64,000 bases of DNA from Hyphococcus aureus (GTDB lineage Bacteria; Pseudomonadota; Alphaproteobacteria; Caulobacterales; Parvularculaceae). Below, one piece after another: positions 1-8,757 of this stretch (the stretch's first letter is position 1; every line of letters starts with the position of its first letter). The notes under the pieces are model-generated. The model did no database searches, was not told the origin of the DNA, and worked only from the letters and a program-made list of their open reading frames with translations. The position numbers and the translations under genes were made by a program. The stretch spans positions 2,480,001-2,544,000 of the forward strand of contig NZ_JBHRSH010000001.1 in NCBI RefSeq assembly GCF_042643165.1, written 5' to 3'.

Positions 1-606
1 CGCGGTGATGAGCGCGGTGTCGGCGCCGGCTTTGGCGACAGCGGCCGCAATTTCCTTGCGCTTTTCTTCGGATGACTTGCCGGCGAATTGAAGGTCGTGT
101 GGTTTCACCGGAGTCAGCGGCGCCGCCGGCTGGTCCGACCATGCGGCGTCCACAGGATTTTGCATGACGGCGACGAGTTCGAAGCCCGCTTTTTCCGCCG
201 CCGCTTTGAGTTTCTGGACACCCGCCAGTGTATGCAGCATTGGATCATAGCCGATGCGCGCGCCGTTGGCGCCATGCTCAGAGAGCCAGGCGTCCGGCGG
301 CGTTTCCATTAAATCCACATAGTCGAAAAAGGCGCTATCCGCCTGTTGGCGCACCTGCACCGTGTAGCGCCCGTCCGTGAACATGATGGCTTTATCCTGC
401 AAGATAAGAGCGGCGCCGGCAGAGCCTGAAAACCCTGTCGCCCACATCAGTCTTTCGGCGTAAGCGGGGATATATTCGTTCTGGTATTCGTCGTCATGAG
501 GAATGAGAAACCCATCGAGATTTTGTTTCGTCATTTCCGCACGCAACAGCGGCAGATGTTTTCCTGCGAAGGAACGGTCGGAAACAGGTTCAAAGGTCTG
601 AAACAT
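1..606 (-). CDS. Aminopeptidase P family protein (Xaa-Pro aminopeptidase), N-terminal part, cut by window edge
   Basis: The minus strand is open from an ATG at 604-606 to the window edge, giving 202 codons with no stop. It begins MFQTFEPVSDRSFAGKHLPL and contains IPHDDEYQNEY, WATGFSGSAGAALI and FTDGRYTVQVRQQ. These are typical of the creatinase/prolidase N-terminal domain of large aminopeptidase P enzymes, which remove an N-terminal residue before proline. The metal-binding M24 catalytic domain should lie beyond position 1, so activity cannot be judged. It is downstream of prmA on the same strand with 72 bp and a hairpin between. Family assignment is firm; the exact substrate is not. Confidence 0.85.
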   Translation of the reverse strand, partial: MFQTFEPVSDRSFAGKHLPLLRAEMTKQNLDGFLIPHDDEYQNEYIPAYAERLMWATGFSGSAGAALILQDKAIMFTDGRYTVQVRQQADSAFFDYVDLMETPPDAWLSEHGANGARIGYDPMLHTLAGVQKLKAAAEKAGFELVAVMQNPVDAAWSDQPAAPLTPVKPHDLQFAGKSSEEKRKEIAAAVAKAGADTALITA

Positions 607-655
607 AAGTCTGTCCAAAGCTGTGGCGATGGCTGTGACTATCGCGCTTCGCTAC

Positions 656-673
656 GCCGCCCACAAGGGCGGC
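656..673 (-). terminator. GC-rich hairpin between prmA and the aminopeptidase gene
   Basis: A perfect 7-bp stem (GCCGCCC / GGGCGGC) with a 4-nt loop starts 6 nt after the prmA stop codon. No T-run follows on the minus strand, so it is either a weak or factor-assisted terminator or an mRNA-stabilising hairpin rather than a standard intrinsic terminator. Confidence 0.35.
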
Positions 674-678
674 CGTGA

Positions 679-1572
679 CTACAATTTTACGAATAGCAGC
701 ACCGGCCAGGTTGGCTGGTCAAGGCGGTTGATCAGGCGAAACCCTTGCGCTTCATAAGCGGAAACAACTCCTGCTTCCTGTTCCGACATCAGGCCCGCCA
801 GCATCACCCGGCCGTTTTTGGCGACGTGGTCGGTCATTCCAGGCGCGAGTTCGGCGAGCGGTCCGGCGAGAATGTTCGCGAATACGAAATCGAATGGCGC
901 CGCCTCCGCAATGGTTTTGTGATTAAAACCGTCCGCTGTGAGCGTAATAACGTAATCGTCAGTGTCATTCAGTTCTACATTCTCTGCAGCTATCGCGACT
1001 GAGTCGGCGTCGATGTCAGTTGCGAGAATTTGGCGTTTCCAGATTTTCGCGGCTGCGATAGCGAGAACCGCCGAGCCGCATCCGAGATCAAGCACCTTTT
1101 TCGGCGCAAAACCCGCAAAGCGATCAAGCAGCGTCAGGCATCCGGCGGTTGTTGGGTGATGGCCGGTGCCGAAGGCCATGTTGGCGTCGATGCGGATAGC
1201 GATGTCGCCTTCATCATCGGGCAGCTTATCCGCGTCGTGAACGCCGTAAAGCACGAACCGGCCGCAACGCACGACGCCCAGCCCTTCGAGAGAATGCGCG
1301 ACCCAGTCGATATCCGGCAGCTCTTCAGTCTCCACATGTTCGATCGCAGCAAGCATGTCATCGAACGCGGAGAGCTTTTCGCGCAGCGCCGGAATGTCAG
1401 GCGCTTCCTCCGCATACGTCTCAAGCGCCCAGACGCCGTCATCGCCTTCTTCAACGGGCTTGTCGAGACGGCGCAGCGACACAGCGGTCTCCATGGTCTC
1501 GTCAGCCTCAGTGAAGAACAGCGAGGCGGCCTCCATTTCGGCCCGGTTTCCTTTCCAGGTCGTTTTGAACAT
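679..1572 (-). CDS. prmA: Ribosomal protein L11 methyltransferase PrmA
   Basis: This 297-residue cytoplasmic SAM-dependent methyltransferase trimethylates lysines and the N-terminus of ribosomal protein L11. The sequence shows the PrmA signature MAFGTGHHPTT at residues 132-142, the SAM-binding motif DLGCGSA at about 162-168, and a downstream FANILAGPL motif matching the catalytic NxxxxPL element. The divergent N-terminal substrate-recognition domain (about residues 1-110) is of normal length for alphaproteobacterial PrmA. The ATG start at 1572 is the only suitable one; the ribosome site is weak. It ends in TAG, just ahead of a hairpin and the aminopeptidase P gene, a neighbour often seen beside prmA in alphaproteobacteria. 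Confidence 0.95.
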   Translation of the reverse strand: MFKTTWKGNRAEMEAASLFFTEADETMETAVSLRRLDKPVEEGDDGVWALETYAEEAPDIPALREKLSAFDDMLAAIEHVETEELPDIDWVAHSLEGLGVVRCGRFVLYGVHDADKLPDDEGDIAIRIDANMAFGTGHHPTTAGCLTLLDRFAGFAPKKVLDLGCGSAVLAIAAAKIWKRQILATDIDADSVAIAAENVELNDTDDYVITLTADGFNHKTIAEAAPFDFVFANILAGPLAELAPGMTDHVAKNGRVMLAGLMSEQEAGVVSAYEAQGFRLINRLDQPTWPVLLFVKL

Positions 1573-1669
1573 GGTGAACGTTTCCGTGCTTATTGTGAAA
1601 AGCGGTGATTAATGCTTATTGGCCTACTCGCAAAGCAGGTCATGCGCAACCGGGGCGAGGGGTTCCTCT

Positions 1670-2763
1670 ATGGTGGATCTTAACAGAGCGGCGCTGATGG
1701 CGGATTATGCGCGCTTTCGTGTGCAACGCCGTTTTTCGGGCGCTAGAAATCTGTTCGACCAGGCGCAAAAAACCTGGACTGTGGCGCCGCCGGAAACCAT
1801 CGAAACGCCGCCATCGATTGTCCTGGAGGGGAGTTCGACCGCATCCGCGAGGTGGAACAATGGACGACGCCGGAGGTGGAGCGTCGGCGGATGCAAGGCG
1901 GCGCTTTCGACCGCCTGGCGGTGACGGGATATGAGTATAAAGACGCGATCCTCTATCAGGGATCGATCATCGCCGCTGGCGCCGAGAAACGCATTCTGCC
2001 CTATGAGAATAATGCACCGCGCTCGAAGGAGCATCCGGTTGAAACTATCGATGAAGGCGCTCTCGCCGGATCTTATTTAGGGCTGATGTATTTCGGGCAC
2101 TGGCTAAAAGACGACGCGCCCTTGTCGCTGCTGGCGGAAGAGTATGGAACGCCATTCTCACCCAGTCCGCCCGCATGGCATGCGGCGCAATTTCGTGAAA
2201 CGCATATTGGCGGTTATATCGACTTTTTGGACGTGCCCTGGCGTCAGGCGGAAAATGTCCGCTGCAAAAAACTTGTCCTGTTCGATGATGAGGATTTTAC
2301 CACCCATAAGGGCGCAAGGCTGGAGCGTTTGCGCGCGAGGGCGATGGAAAAGCTTGGAGCGCCGGTAGAGACAGGGCGGCGCGTTTTCATCAAGCGGGGC
2401 ATCGCTGACAAAGGTGTGCGGCGCTTCGGCAATGAAGCGGACATTGCGGCGCGTCTCGAAGCGGATGGGTTTTCTATTGTCGATCCGTCAAAGATGAATG
2501 TTATCGAAATCGCAACTGCGCTTCACGGCGCGGCGCTGGTGGTGGCCGCCGAAGGGAGCCATCAGGTGCATTCGATATTCACGTTGCCAAAGGGCGCAGG
2601 GCTTCTTGCGATCAGCGCGCCGGACCGGTTTTGCACGGTGAACAAGCGCTGGACCGATCTCTTGGGCTTACGCTATGGCTTTATGGTAGGCGATCCAGCT
2701 GAAGAAGGCTTCACTGTGGATTATGAGCGCCTGAGACGCACAATCGATCTCTTTGGCGTGTAA
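1670..2763 (+). CDS. GT61/DUF563-type glycosyltransferase, reading frame broken by a 1-nt shift
   Basis: A GAGGGG ribosome site precedes ATG 1670. The first frame encodes 54 residues ending PPSIVLEG, then leaves coding sense at the GGGG run 1828-1831. The next frame continues with EFDRIREVEQWTTPEVERRR and runs to the stop at 2763, although its first ATG is only at 1852. Joined by a -1 shift at 1829-1831 the product is 364 residues, a sensible length for DUF563 (glycosyltransferase 61-like, capsule or cell-surface polysaccharide) proteins. The C-terminal part carries VFIKRG and GSHQVHSIFTLPKGA, resembling conserved GT61 elements. It is a recent 1-nt deletion, a sequencing error or, less likely, a translational frameshift. 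The intact downstream frame (1852-2763) encodes 303 residues. Confidence 0.7.
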
Positions 2764-2766
2764 CAG

Positions 2767-5118
2767 TCACGCCGCTTCTACAAAACTGTCGATGACTTTT
2801 TTCGGGCCCGAATGCTCGAAATTGACGGTCAGTTTTTGTCCCTCAATCGAAGCGATTTTTCCATAGCCGAATTTCTGGTGGAAGACGCGCTGGCCTTTTT
2901 TGAACTTTGATTTTCCCGGCGCGGATACCGACACGGTTGCTCCGCGGCCCTCAATCAACGGCGCTTGCGCCGCCGGGCGCGAGGACGCTGCGCGCGCGCG
3001 TTTCCACCCGGGATTGTCGTAATAATCGTTTTCTTTCAGCTTCATGCCTTCGAAGGAAGAATGGCTGGCGAGGGAGGAGGCGGCGTTGCCGTAAAGCCCC
3101 GGTTCGGACATCACTTCCACATGTTCTTCCGGCAATTCATCGATAAAACGGGAAGGGATCGCCGCCTGCCAGCGCCCGTATATCTGGCGGTTTGCGGCGA
3201 AGGAGATGCGGCAGCTTTCTTCGGCGCGAGTCACGCCCACATAGGCGAGGCGGCGTTCTTCTTCGAGGGCGGCGTTGCCTTTTTCGTCCAGCGATCTTTT
3301 TGACGGGAAAATTTCCTCTTCCCAGCCGGGCAGGAAGACAACGGGAAATTCAAGGCCCTTCGCCGCGTGAAGCGTCATCAGCCAGATTTGTCCGTCAGCG
3401 GAGCTTTCGCTCAGCTCGGACACTAGCGCCACATGATCGAGATAGGCGTTCAGCGTCTCGAATTCGGAGACCGCCTGAATAAGCTCCTTGAGGTTGTCGA
3501 GTTTTCCTGGCGCCTGCGGATTTTTCGAGTTCTTCCACATTTCAATATAGCCGGATTCTTCCAGCATCAGTTCGGCGAGGTCGGCGGGCGGCATGTCCTT
3601 GGCGTCGCGGGACCAGCGGTCAATGGTGTCGACGAAATTGAGGAGAGACCGACGGGCGGCGGCGGCGAGTTCATTGCTTTCAAGCGCCAGACGGGACGCC
3701 GCCATAAGCGGCATGTCATTGGCGCGTGCGATCTTGTGCAGGGTTTGCAGCGCCTTGTCGCCAAGCCCGCGTTTGGGTTTGTTGACGATGCGATCGAAGG
3801 CAAGATCGTCATCGGGAGAGCGGATGAGGCGCAGATAGGCGAGAGCGTCGCGGTTTTCTTCGCGCTCGTAAAAACGCGGGCCGCCGACAACCTTGTAGGC
3901 GAGGCCAAGCGTGTTGAAGCGTTCTTCAAAGGCGCGCATCTGGAACGAGGCGCGCACCAGCACCGCCATTTGGGAAAGGGAGCGGCCTTTCAGTTGCTCT
4001 GACTCGATATCGTCGCCGATGAGACGGGCTTCTTCCTCACCGTCCCAGACGCCGCGGACTTTTACTTTTTCACCTTCTTCAAGGTCGGTCCATAGGGTCT
4101 TGCCGAGGCGTTCGGAGTTGGCGGCGATGAGACCTGATGCGGCGCCAAGGATCGACGGCGTCGACCGGTAATTGCGTTCGAGCCGGATCACCGTTGCGCC
4201 CGGGAAATCCTTTTCAAAGCGCAGGATGTTTTCGACTTCGGCGCCGCGCCAGCCATAGATCGACTGATCGTCGTCGCCGACACAGCAGATGTTTTTATAT
4301 TTTTGCGCAAGCAGGCGCAGCCACAGATATTGCGCGACATTGGTGTCCTGGTATTCGTCCACCAGCATGTAGCGGAAGCGGCGCTGATATTCGTCTAGGA
4401 TGTCGGCATGGTTCTGGAAGATCGTCAGATTATGCACCAGAAGATCGCCGAAATCGGCGGCGTTCAGCGTCGTCAGCCGTGACTGATAGGCTTTGTACAA
4501 GGCGATCCCGCGTCCGTCGGCGAAATGCCAGGCTTCGTTTTCGGGAACCTTGTCCGGCGTCAGTCCGCGATTTTTCCAACCGTCGATGACAAAAGCGAGG
4601 CCGCGCCCGGTCCAGCGTTTTACATCCAGATTGGCCGCTTCAATGACCTGTTTGGCGAGTCGCGCCTGGTCGTCGGCGTCAAGAATGGTGAAATTGGATT
4701 TGAGACCGACAAGCTCTGCATGGCGGCGTAAAATCTGCGCGCCGATGGAGTGGAACGTGCCGAGCCATTTCATGCCCTCGACGTCGCCGCCGACCAGCTT
4801 GGCGATCCGCTCCTTCATCTCGCGGGCCGCCTTGTTGGTGAAGGTGACGGCGAGAATCTGCCAGGGCTGCGCACGGCCGGTATGGAGGAGATGCGCCAGG
4901 CGCGTCGTCAGCGCCCGCGTCTTGCCCGTGCCGGCGCCCGCAAGCATCAGGACCGGGCCCTCAACCGCCAGCACCGCCGCGCGCTGTTCGTCATTAAGGC
5001 CCTCAAGATAGGGCGCATTTTCACTGTCGCCGGCGGCCGGCCCGGAAGGGGGCCGGGCCTGCGCTGCGGCGAGCGCGCGCTCGGAAATGCTGGGTTTGCG
5101 GTCGGTTGAAGGGGCCAT
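2767..5118 (-). CDS. uvrD: ATP-dependent DNA helicase, UvrD/PcrA/Rep family
   Basis: This 783-residue SF1A 3'-5' DNA helicase acts in nucleotide excision and mismatch repair and in clearing replication obstacles. Motif I (AGAGTGKT) is at residues 60-67. Motif II/III is visible as VDEYQDTN and GDDDQSIYGWRGAE, motif IV as RLERNYRST, motif V as LMTLHAAKGLEFPVVFLPG, and motif VI as RRLAYVGVTRAEE. The C-terminal tail (GQRVFHQKFGYGKIASIEG) is the small Tudor-like domain of PcrA/UvrD that contacts RNA polymerase. I chose the ATG at 5118 because the 30 residues that would precede it do not look like helicase sequence, although no strong ribosome site marks either start. The gene converges on the GT61 gene with 3 bp between the two stops. 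Confidence 0.95.
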   Translation of the reverse strand: MAPSTDRKPSISERALAAAQARPPSGPAAGDSENAPYLEGLNDEQRAAVLAVEGPVLMLAGAGTGKTRALTTRLAHLLHTGRAQPWQILAVTFTNKAAREMKERIAKLVGGDVEGMKWLGTFHSIGAQILRRHAELVGLKSNFTILDADDQARLAKQVIEAANLDVKRWTGRGLAFVIDGWKNRGLTPDKVPENEAWHFADGRGIALYKAYQSRLTTLNAADFGDLLVHNLTIFQNHADILDEYQRRFRYMLVDEYQDTNVAQYLWLRLLAQKYKNICCVGDDDQSIYGWRGAEVENILRFEKDFPGATVIRLERNYRSTPSILGAASGLIAANSERLGKTLWTDLEEGEKVKVRGVWDGEEEARLIGDDIESEQLKGRSLSQMAVLVRASFQMRAFEERFNTLGLAYKVVGGPRFYEREENRDALAYLRLIRSPDDDLAFDRIVNKPKRGLGDKALQTLHKIARANDMPLMAASRLALESNELAAAARRSLLNFVDTIDRWSRDAKDMPPADLAELMLEESGYIEMWKNSKNPQAPGKLDNLKELIQAVSEFETLNAYLDHVALVSELSESSADGQIWLMTLHAAKGLEFPVVFLPGWEEEIFPSKRSLDEKGNAALEEERRLAYVGVTRAEESCRISFAANRQIYGRWQAAIPSRFIDELPEEHVEVMSEPGLYGNAASSLASHSSFEGMKLKENDYYDNPGWKRARAASSRPAAQAPLIEGRGATVSVSAPGKSKFKKGQRVFHQKFGYGKIASIEGQKLTVNFEHSGPKKVIDSFVEAA

Positions 5119-5269
5119 GAACTCTATGTACCGAAAGGAGAACGATTCTGGAACATTAAGAGATATAGAGGCTTGGCGGAATTGCAATAAATCCGGGAAT
5201 CGCGACACTGGGGACAGGGGAGAATAGGTCCGGATCGCATATTCGGCGCCCAGATAGGAGTTTTGGCTA

Positions 5270-5605
5270 ATGGCAGGAAAATTTGAGCTTTATAAGGACA
5301 AGGCGGGTGAATTCCGCTTCCGCCTCAAAGCGGGCAATGGAGAGAACATCCTCGCCAGCGAAGGCTACAAGGATAAATCCGGCGCTGAAAACGGCATCGC
5401 CTCCGTCAAGAAGAACGCAGCCGACAAGGCGCGCTTCGAAGTGAAGGATTCCACCAGCGGCAAACCTTATTTTGTTCTCAAAGCGGCCAACCACCAGGTT
5501 ATCGGACAATCCCAGATGTATGACAGCGCCTCGGGCTGTGACAACGGCATTGAGTCGGTGATGAAGAACGCGCCTGACGCTGCGGTTGACGACCAGACGG
5601 CATAA
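5270..5605 (+). CDS. YegP-family protein with two DUF1508 repeats
   Basis: This small soluble protein of 111 residues consists of two tandem DUF1508 units. Unit 1 covers about residues 3-48 (FELYKDKAGEFRFRLKAGNG ending SVKKNA) and unit 2 about 54-101 (FEVKDSTSGKPYFVLKAANH ending SVMKNA). Each has the family pattern of an aromatic beta-hairpin, a G-(Q/E)-x-I/L-x-x-S-(E/Q)-x-Y core and a conserved C-terminal N-G-I-x-S-V segment. The biochemical function of YegP proteins is not established. The GGAG ribosome site lies upstream of the ATG, and the gene is closed by a strong hairpin at 5628-5652, so it is probably monocistronic. Confidence 0.9.
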   Translation: MAGKFELYKDKAGEFRFRLKAGNGENILASEGYKDKSGAENGIASVKKNAADKARFEVKDSTSGKPYFVLKAANHQVIGQSQMYDSASGCDNGIESVMKNAPDAAVDDQTA

Positions 5606-5627
5606 CTGGGCGTCTGATAAAATTCTT

Positions 5628-5652
5628 TAACGCCGCTCAAAGAGCGGCGTTA
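5628..5652 (+). terminator. Intrinsic terminator after the DUF1508 gene
   Basis: A perfect 11-bp inverted repeat (TAACGCCGCTC / GAGCGGCGTTA) with an AAA loop is followed by ATTTTAT. It sits 23 nt after the stop codon of the DUF1508 gene and before the next gene's ribosome site. Confidence 0.8.
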
Positions 5653-5701
5653 ATTTTATAAAGTGTCTGTCACCGTCCACACTTATAAAGGATTTTTCGC
5701 C

Positions 5702-6868
5702 ATGACCCTTTCGCGCGTTTGGATAAAATCCTCGGTGCTGGCCGCCACGGGAGTTTTGGTTACGGCGACGGGCGCTCTGGCGTCTGATCGTTGCGGCGAG
5801 GATCTCGGAAAGGTTTCTTACTTTAGACGGCTGGCGGAGGTGAACTCCTGGGCTGAGCCAATCGTCGGTGTCGGTGAGGTGAGCAAAACGCATGCCCAAA
5901 AAATCGCTCATTTCCGCATAGAAGTGGACGGGTGCGGCGCGATCATTGATGCGCAGTATTTTCATGGCGGCGTCCCAAAGCCAATTGACGAAAATTTTTC
6001 GTCAAACCGGCTAACGCCCACATCGCATTTGAAAATCGAGCGAGAAGCGAACAAGGCCTTTCTTCATTTCTTTGATCATCTCGATCAGCGAAAAAATGTT
6101 TTCGGCGAAATCTTCTCGGTGGAAATTGAATATGATGACAGAGAACGCCCGATATCGGCGCGACTAAATAATGCGAATGGAGAAATTTCGTCCTCGGCAT
6201 TCGGGTACGCAGAGGTCGGCTGGGTTTGGGACAATGACCGCGAAGGTGTCGAAACGCGTTATGATGAAAATGGAGACCCGATCAAAAGCGGCGCCGAGTT
6301 TACCTTTTCAGAGGCCGTCATTGTACGCGATGGATCCGGTTTTTTAACGCGTCTCGCTATCGCAGATGATGATTACAGCGTTGCGATAAAGAGGGACGGC
6401 GCCGGTGTCCGGCGATCATGGCGAGCAGTGGATTCCGAGGGACCCCGCCGAGGCGGCGCCGCTCATGTCGCTGGAATAGACTACGATTATGATGAGAACG
6501 GTTATCTTCAAAGAGCCGTTTATCTCGATGAACGCGGTGAGGCGTCCCTGGGTCTTTCGGGGCACATGGGATTTCGCCGGCTATATAACGAAGCTGGCAA
6601 CAGGCTTGGCTATGACTTTGTGGATGCGAGCGGGAATGTCTGGATTCCACCGGAAAGAGGCTATGCCGGCCAGCGGTTTTATTGGCGAGAGGACGGCGTT
6701 GTCCGGACGAGGACCGAATATGTGGATGAGCAAGGGAAATTGCTCGATCACCCCACAAGAGGCTATGCTTCGATCGATCATCATTTCAACTCGAGGAATG
6801 AGGAGGTCAGGCGAGTTTACCGGACCGCCGAAGGTGAGGTCGTAAACGACGAGAGTAACATCAACTAG
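5702..6868 (+). CDS. Secreted protein with YD/RHS-like tandem repeats, function unknown
   Basis: The protein has 388 residues. The start at 5702 is supported by AAAGGA 10-12 nt upstream and by a classic Sec signal peptide (MTLSRVWIKSS, a hydrophobic core, then GALA cleaved before SDRC). From about residue 190 the chain is made of irregular repeats of roughly 35-40 residues with the pattern (L/V)xRxx(Y/F)xDExG...G(Y/H)...FxxxG. Examples are LQRAVYLDERGEASLG, GYDFVDASGNVW, RTRTEYVDEQGKLLD and RRVYRTAEGEVV. These resemble YD/RHS or WG-type surface repeats, but I cannot assign a named family. The GNAT gene starts 9 nt downstream, suggesting co-transcription. Confidence 0.7.
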   Translation: MTLSRVWIKSSVLAATGVLVTATGALASDRCGEDLGKVSYFRRLAEVNSWAEPIVGVGEVSKTHAQKIAHFRIEVDGCGAIIDAQYFHGGVPKPIDENFSSNRLTPTSHLKIEREANKAFLHFFDHLDQRKNVFGEIFSVEIEYDDRERPISARLNNANGEISSSAFGYAEVGWVWDNDREGVETRYDENGDPIKSGAEFTFSEAVIVRDGSGFLTRLAIADDDYSVAIKRDGAGVRRSWRAVDSEGPRRGGAAHVAGIDYDYDENGYLQRAVYLDERGEASLGLSGHMGFRRLYNEAGNRLGYDFVDASGNVWIPPERGYAGQRFYWREDGVVRTRTEYVDEQGKLLDHPTRGYASIDHHFNSRNEEVRRVYRTAEGEVVNDESNIN

Positions 6869-6877
6869 TTCAACATC

Positions 6878-7432
6878 ATGCGCGCCAAAGTTAACTTCTC
6901 TCATCGCATCGCGACAGCAGCCGACACGGATGCGATCATCGCCGTGATGAAAGCGTCCATCGCTGAAAACATGAAAGATTTTCTGACGCCGGAAGAGGTC
7001 ACTGCGGCGCAGGAGACCATGGGCCTCGACACGACGCTGATCGAAGACGGCACCTATTTTGTCATAGAGACAGAGAAAGATGGTGAGACTGTCCTGGCGG
7101 GATGCGGAGGCTGGGGCAAGCGCCGGACGCTTTATGGCGGGAACCACACCAAAGGGCGTGATGACAGCTACGCCGACCCTTCGACGGACGCGGCGCGTAT
7201 TCGCGCCATGTACACCCATCCCGACTGGACGCGTAACGGCATCGGCACGTTGTTGATTGAGCTTGGAGAAAACGCCGCCCGCGAGGCCGGGTTCAAAACG
7301 ATTGAGCTTGGCTCAACGCTTCCCGGTGAGCCGCTTTATCGCGCGCGCGGCTATGAAGAAATCAGCCGCGAAACTCAAATCGCCGCGAATGGGTCCGTCA
7401 ATACAGTCATTTTGATGCGCAAGGCGCTTTAA
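6878..7432 (+). CDS. GNAT-family N-acetyltransferase
   Basis: This 184-residue protein has a GCN5-related acetyltransferase fold and transfers an acyl group from acyl-CoA to an unknown amine. The C-terminal half shows IRAMYTHPDWTRNGIGTLLI, which fits motif A with an R-N-G-I-G variant of the acetyl-CoA pyrophosphate loop (Q/RxxGxG/A). This is followed by a helix (ENAAREAGFKTIELGSTL) and motif B (EPLYRARGYEEI). The N-terminus (HRIATAADTDAIIAVMKASI) is the usual GNAT strand 1-helix 1. It lies 9 nt after the repeat protein. Its TAA stop overlaps the stop of the convergent DUF4286 gene inside a 14-bp palindrome. Confidence 0.88.
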   Translation: MRAKVNFSHRIATAADTDAIIAVMKASIAENMKDFLTPEEVTAAQETMGLDTTLIEDGTYFVIETEKDGETVLAGCGGWGKRRTLYGGNHTKGRDDSYADPSTDAARIRAMYTHPDWTRNGIGTLLIELGENAAREAGFKTIELGSTLPGEPLYRARGYEEISRETQIAANGSVNTVILMRKAL

Positions 7433-7437
7433 AGCGC
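7424..7437. other. Palindrome containing both stop codons of two convergent genes
   Basis: GCGCTTTAAAGCGC is a perfect 14-bp palindrome. The plus-strand TAA at 7430-7432 ends the GNAT gene and the minus-strand TAA at 7431-7429 ends the DUF4286 gene, so the genes overlap by 4 bp. Both proteins end in the residues K-A-L as a direct consequence of the symmetry. Confidence 0.85.
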
Positions 7438-7731
7438 TTTCAAAATGCGGCGACGCGCGACTAGCTTGCCGCCGAACCGTTTGACGCCGTCTGCGCGCAT
7501 GTCCTTTGCGGGACCGGCGAGATAGGCGTCCATAGCCGCCATGTCGCGGAGACGATAGACGCTGGTGATTTCGCATTCGTCTTCGGCGCTGACGACTATT
7601 TCGCCGGAGAGAAATCCGTCATAAGTCAGCATCTGCGCCATATGTGGCGTTAGCCAGTCAAGATAGTCACCGCGCGCCGCAGGTTCGATGTCAGCGATGA
7701 CTTCATAAAGGATCTGATTTTCCTGCGACAA
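7429..7731 (-). CDS. DUF4286-like small protein
   Basis: The core sequence begins ILYEVIADIEPAARGDYLDW and continues HMAQMLTYDGFLSG, VSAEDECEITSVYRL and AMDAYLAGPAKDMRADGVKR. This is the ferredoxin-like (Dabb-type) pattern of DUF4286 proteins, which normally start almost directly at the ILYEV strand. I therefore prefer a TTG start at 7731 (about 100 residues), just downstream of GAGGG and 5 nt after the upstream gene's stop. ATG codons at 7764 and 7782 would give up to 117 residues but overlap the previous gene. Cytoplasmic; the role of the family is not established. Confidence 0.6.
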   Translation of the reverse strand: MSQENQILYEVIADIEPAARGDYLDWLTPHMAQMLTYDGFLSGEIVVSAEDECEITSVYRLRDMAAMDAYLAGPAKDMRADGVKRFGGKLVARRRILKAL

Positions 7732-7735
7732 AGAT

Positions 7736-8554
7736 TTATGAACCCTCGATGATGAGGAGGCCATCTTCAGGCAGGTCTTCATCGGACTCTACGATGAGGC
7801 TCGGCGCTTCCTGTTCGGCGAAATCAGCCAGCACCTCGTCGCAGCCCTCCTGTACAAAAGCGACATCATCGATGAGAAAGCGCAGAATGTCCCTTGCCTG
7901 AGACGGGCTGCCGCTCTTCATACTGACTTCGATTTTTTTCGCCCTGCCGCCAATGTAATAGGCGCCGGCCATATTTTTCCAGCGCACCGTGTTTTTGTTC
8001 CACTCGAATTCAGCTTCGGCGTCGGGCAGGGCGAAGCCGTTTTCGTCCCATCCCTTGATCAACACGCGGAAAGGTTCGTCCTGTTGGCCGCCGGTTGGAT
8101 AAATCGCGAGGGTGGCGACGCAAACCGGCTGATCGAATTCAATGGTCAAGGGCGCATTGAGGTAGTCGTAATATCCCGCCGCATATGTCCCGCTTGGCGC
8201 TGCTTCATAGGTGCAGATCGAGTCATAATAAAAACGGCGCTGACCTTCGCAGATCTGGCGCGTCACGCCCTTGCCGAAATGCACACCGTATTTCTTCGCA
8301 TAGTCTTCGCGGATGATTTCGCCATGCCGCCCCGGCGGAACTTCGAAATCAATGACGCGATAGGGGCCGTCGAGATCGCCGGCCGCTCTTTCCTGTTTTT
8401 GAATTGGCCTGGTGACGGTGGCTGGATTGGTGTCTCCGTCAGGATCGGGACCGATGCCGTTTTCGTGAACATAGCCGCCCTGCGCGGCGGCTGAGCCAGC
8501 GCCCATCAAGGGCGCCATTATGAGATAGGTAGCAAGCAAAAATCTGTTCATCAC
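7736..8554 (-). CDS. Secreted protein of unknown function
   Basis: The protein has 272 residues. A Sec signal peptide is evident (MMNRFLLATYLIMAPLMGAG, then SAAAQ cleaved before GGYVHENG). The mature protein is acidic, with four cysteines in the pattern expected for periplasmic disulphides (CEGQ, SICTYE, QPVCVA and EGCDEV). The middle segment (RVIDFEVPPGRHGEIIREDY, then YDYLNAPLTIEFDQPVCVAT) resembles beta-sandwich domains found in extracellular proteins that bind carbohydrate or protein, but I recognise no named family. GGGGAG lies upstream of two consecutive ATG codons (8554 and 8551). It is immediately followed by the DUF4286 gene, probably in one transcript. Confidence 0.7.
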   Translation of the reverse strand: MMNRFLLATYLIMAPLMGAGSAAAQGGYVHENGIGPDPDGDTNPATVTRPIQKQERAAGDLDGPYRVIDFEVPPGRHGEIIREDYAKKYGVHFGKGVTRQICEGQRRFYYDSICTYEAAPSGTYAAGYYDYLNAPLTIEFDQPVCVATLAIYPTGGQQDEPFRVLIKGWDENGFALPDAEAEFEWNKNTVRWKNMAGAYYIGGRAKKIEVSMKSGSPSQARDILRFLIDDVAFVQEGCDEVLADFAEQEAPSLIVESDEDLPEDGLLIIEGS

Positions 8555-8757
8555 GGAATACTCCCCTGCGCTAATAATACCGCGCTAGGGCCGGTGGTTC
8601 CAACACTTTGCGTCGGCATGAAAAAGCATTGTAAAATCACATCATTAGAGTTGCGAATTGGGTTTTTGATGAGCGATTCGCATACCCGAATGCGGTGCGC
8701 GGCTTGACCGGCGCAATCGTGACGGCCCTAATCGCGGCGCTGAAAAATGGAGTTTTC

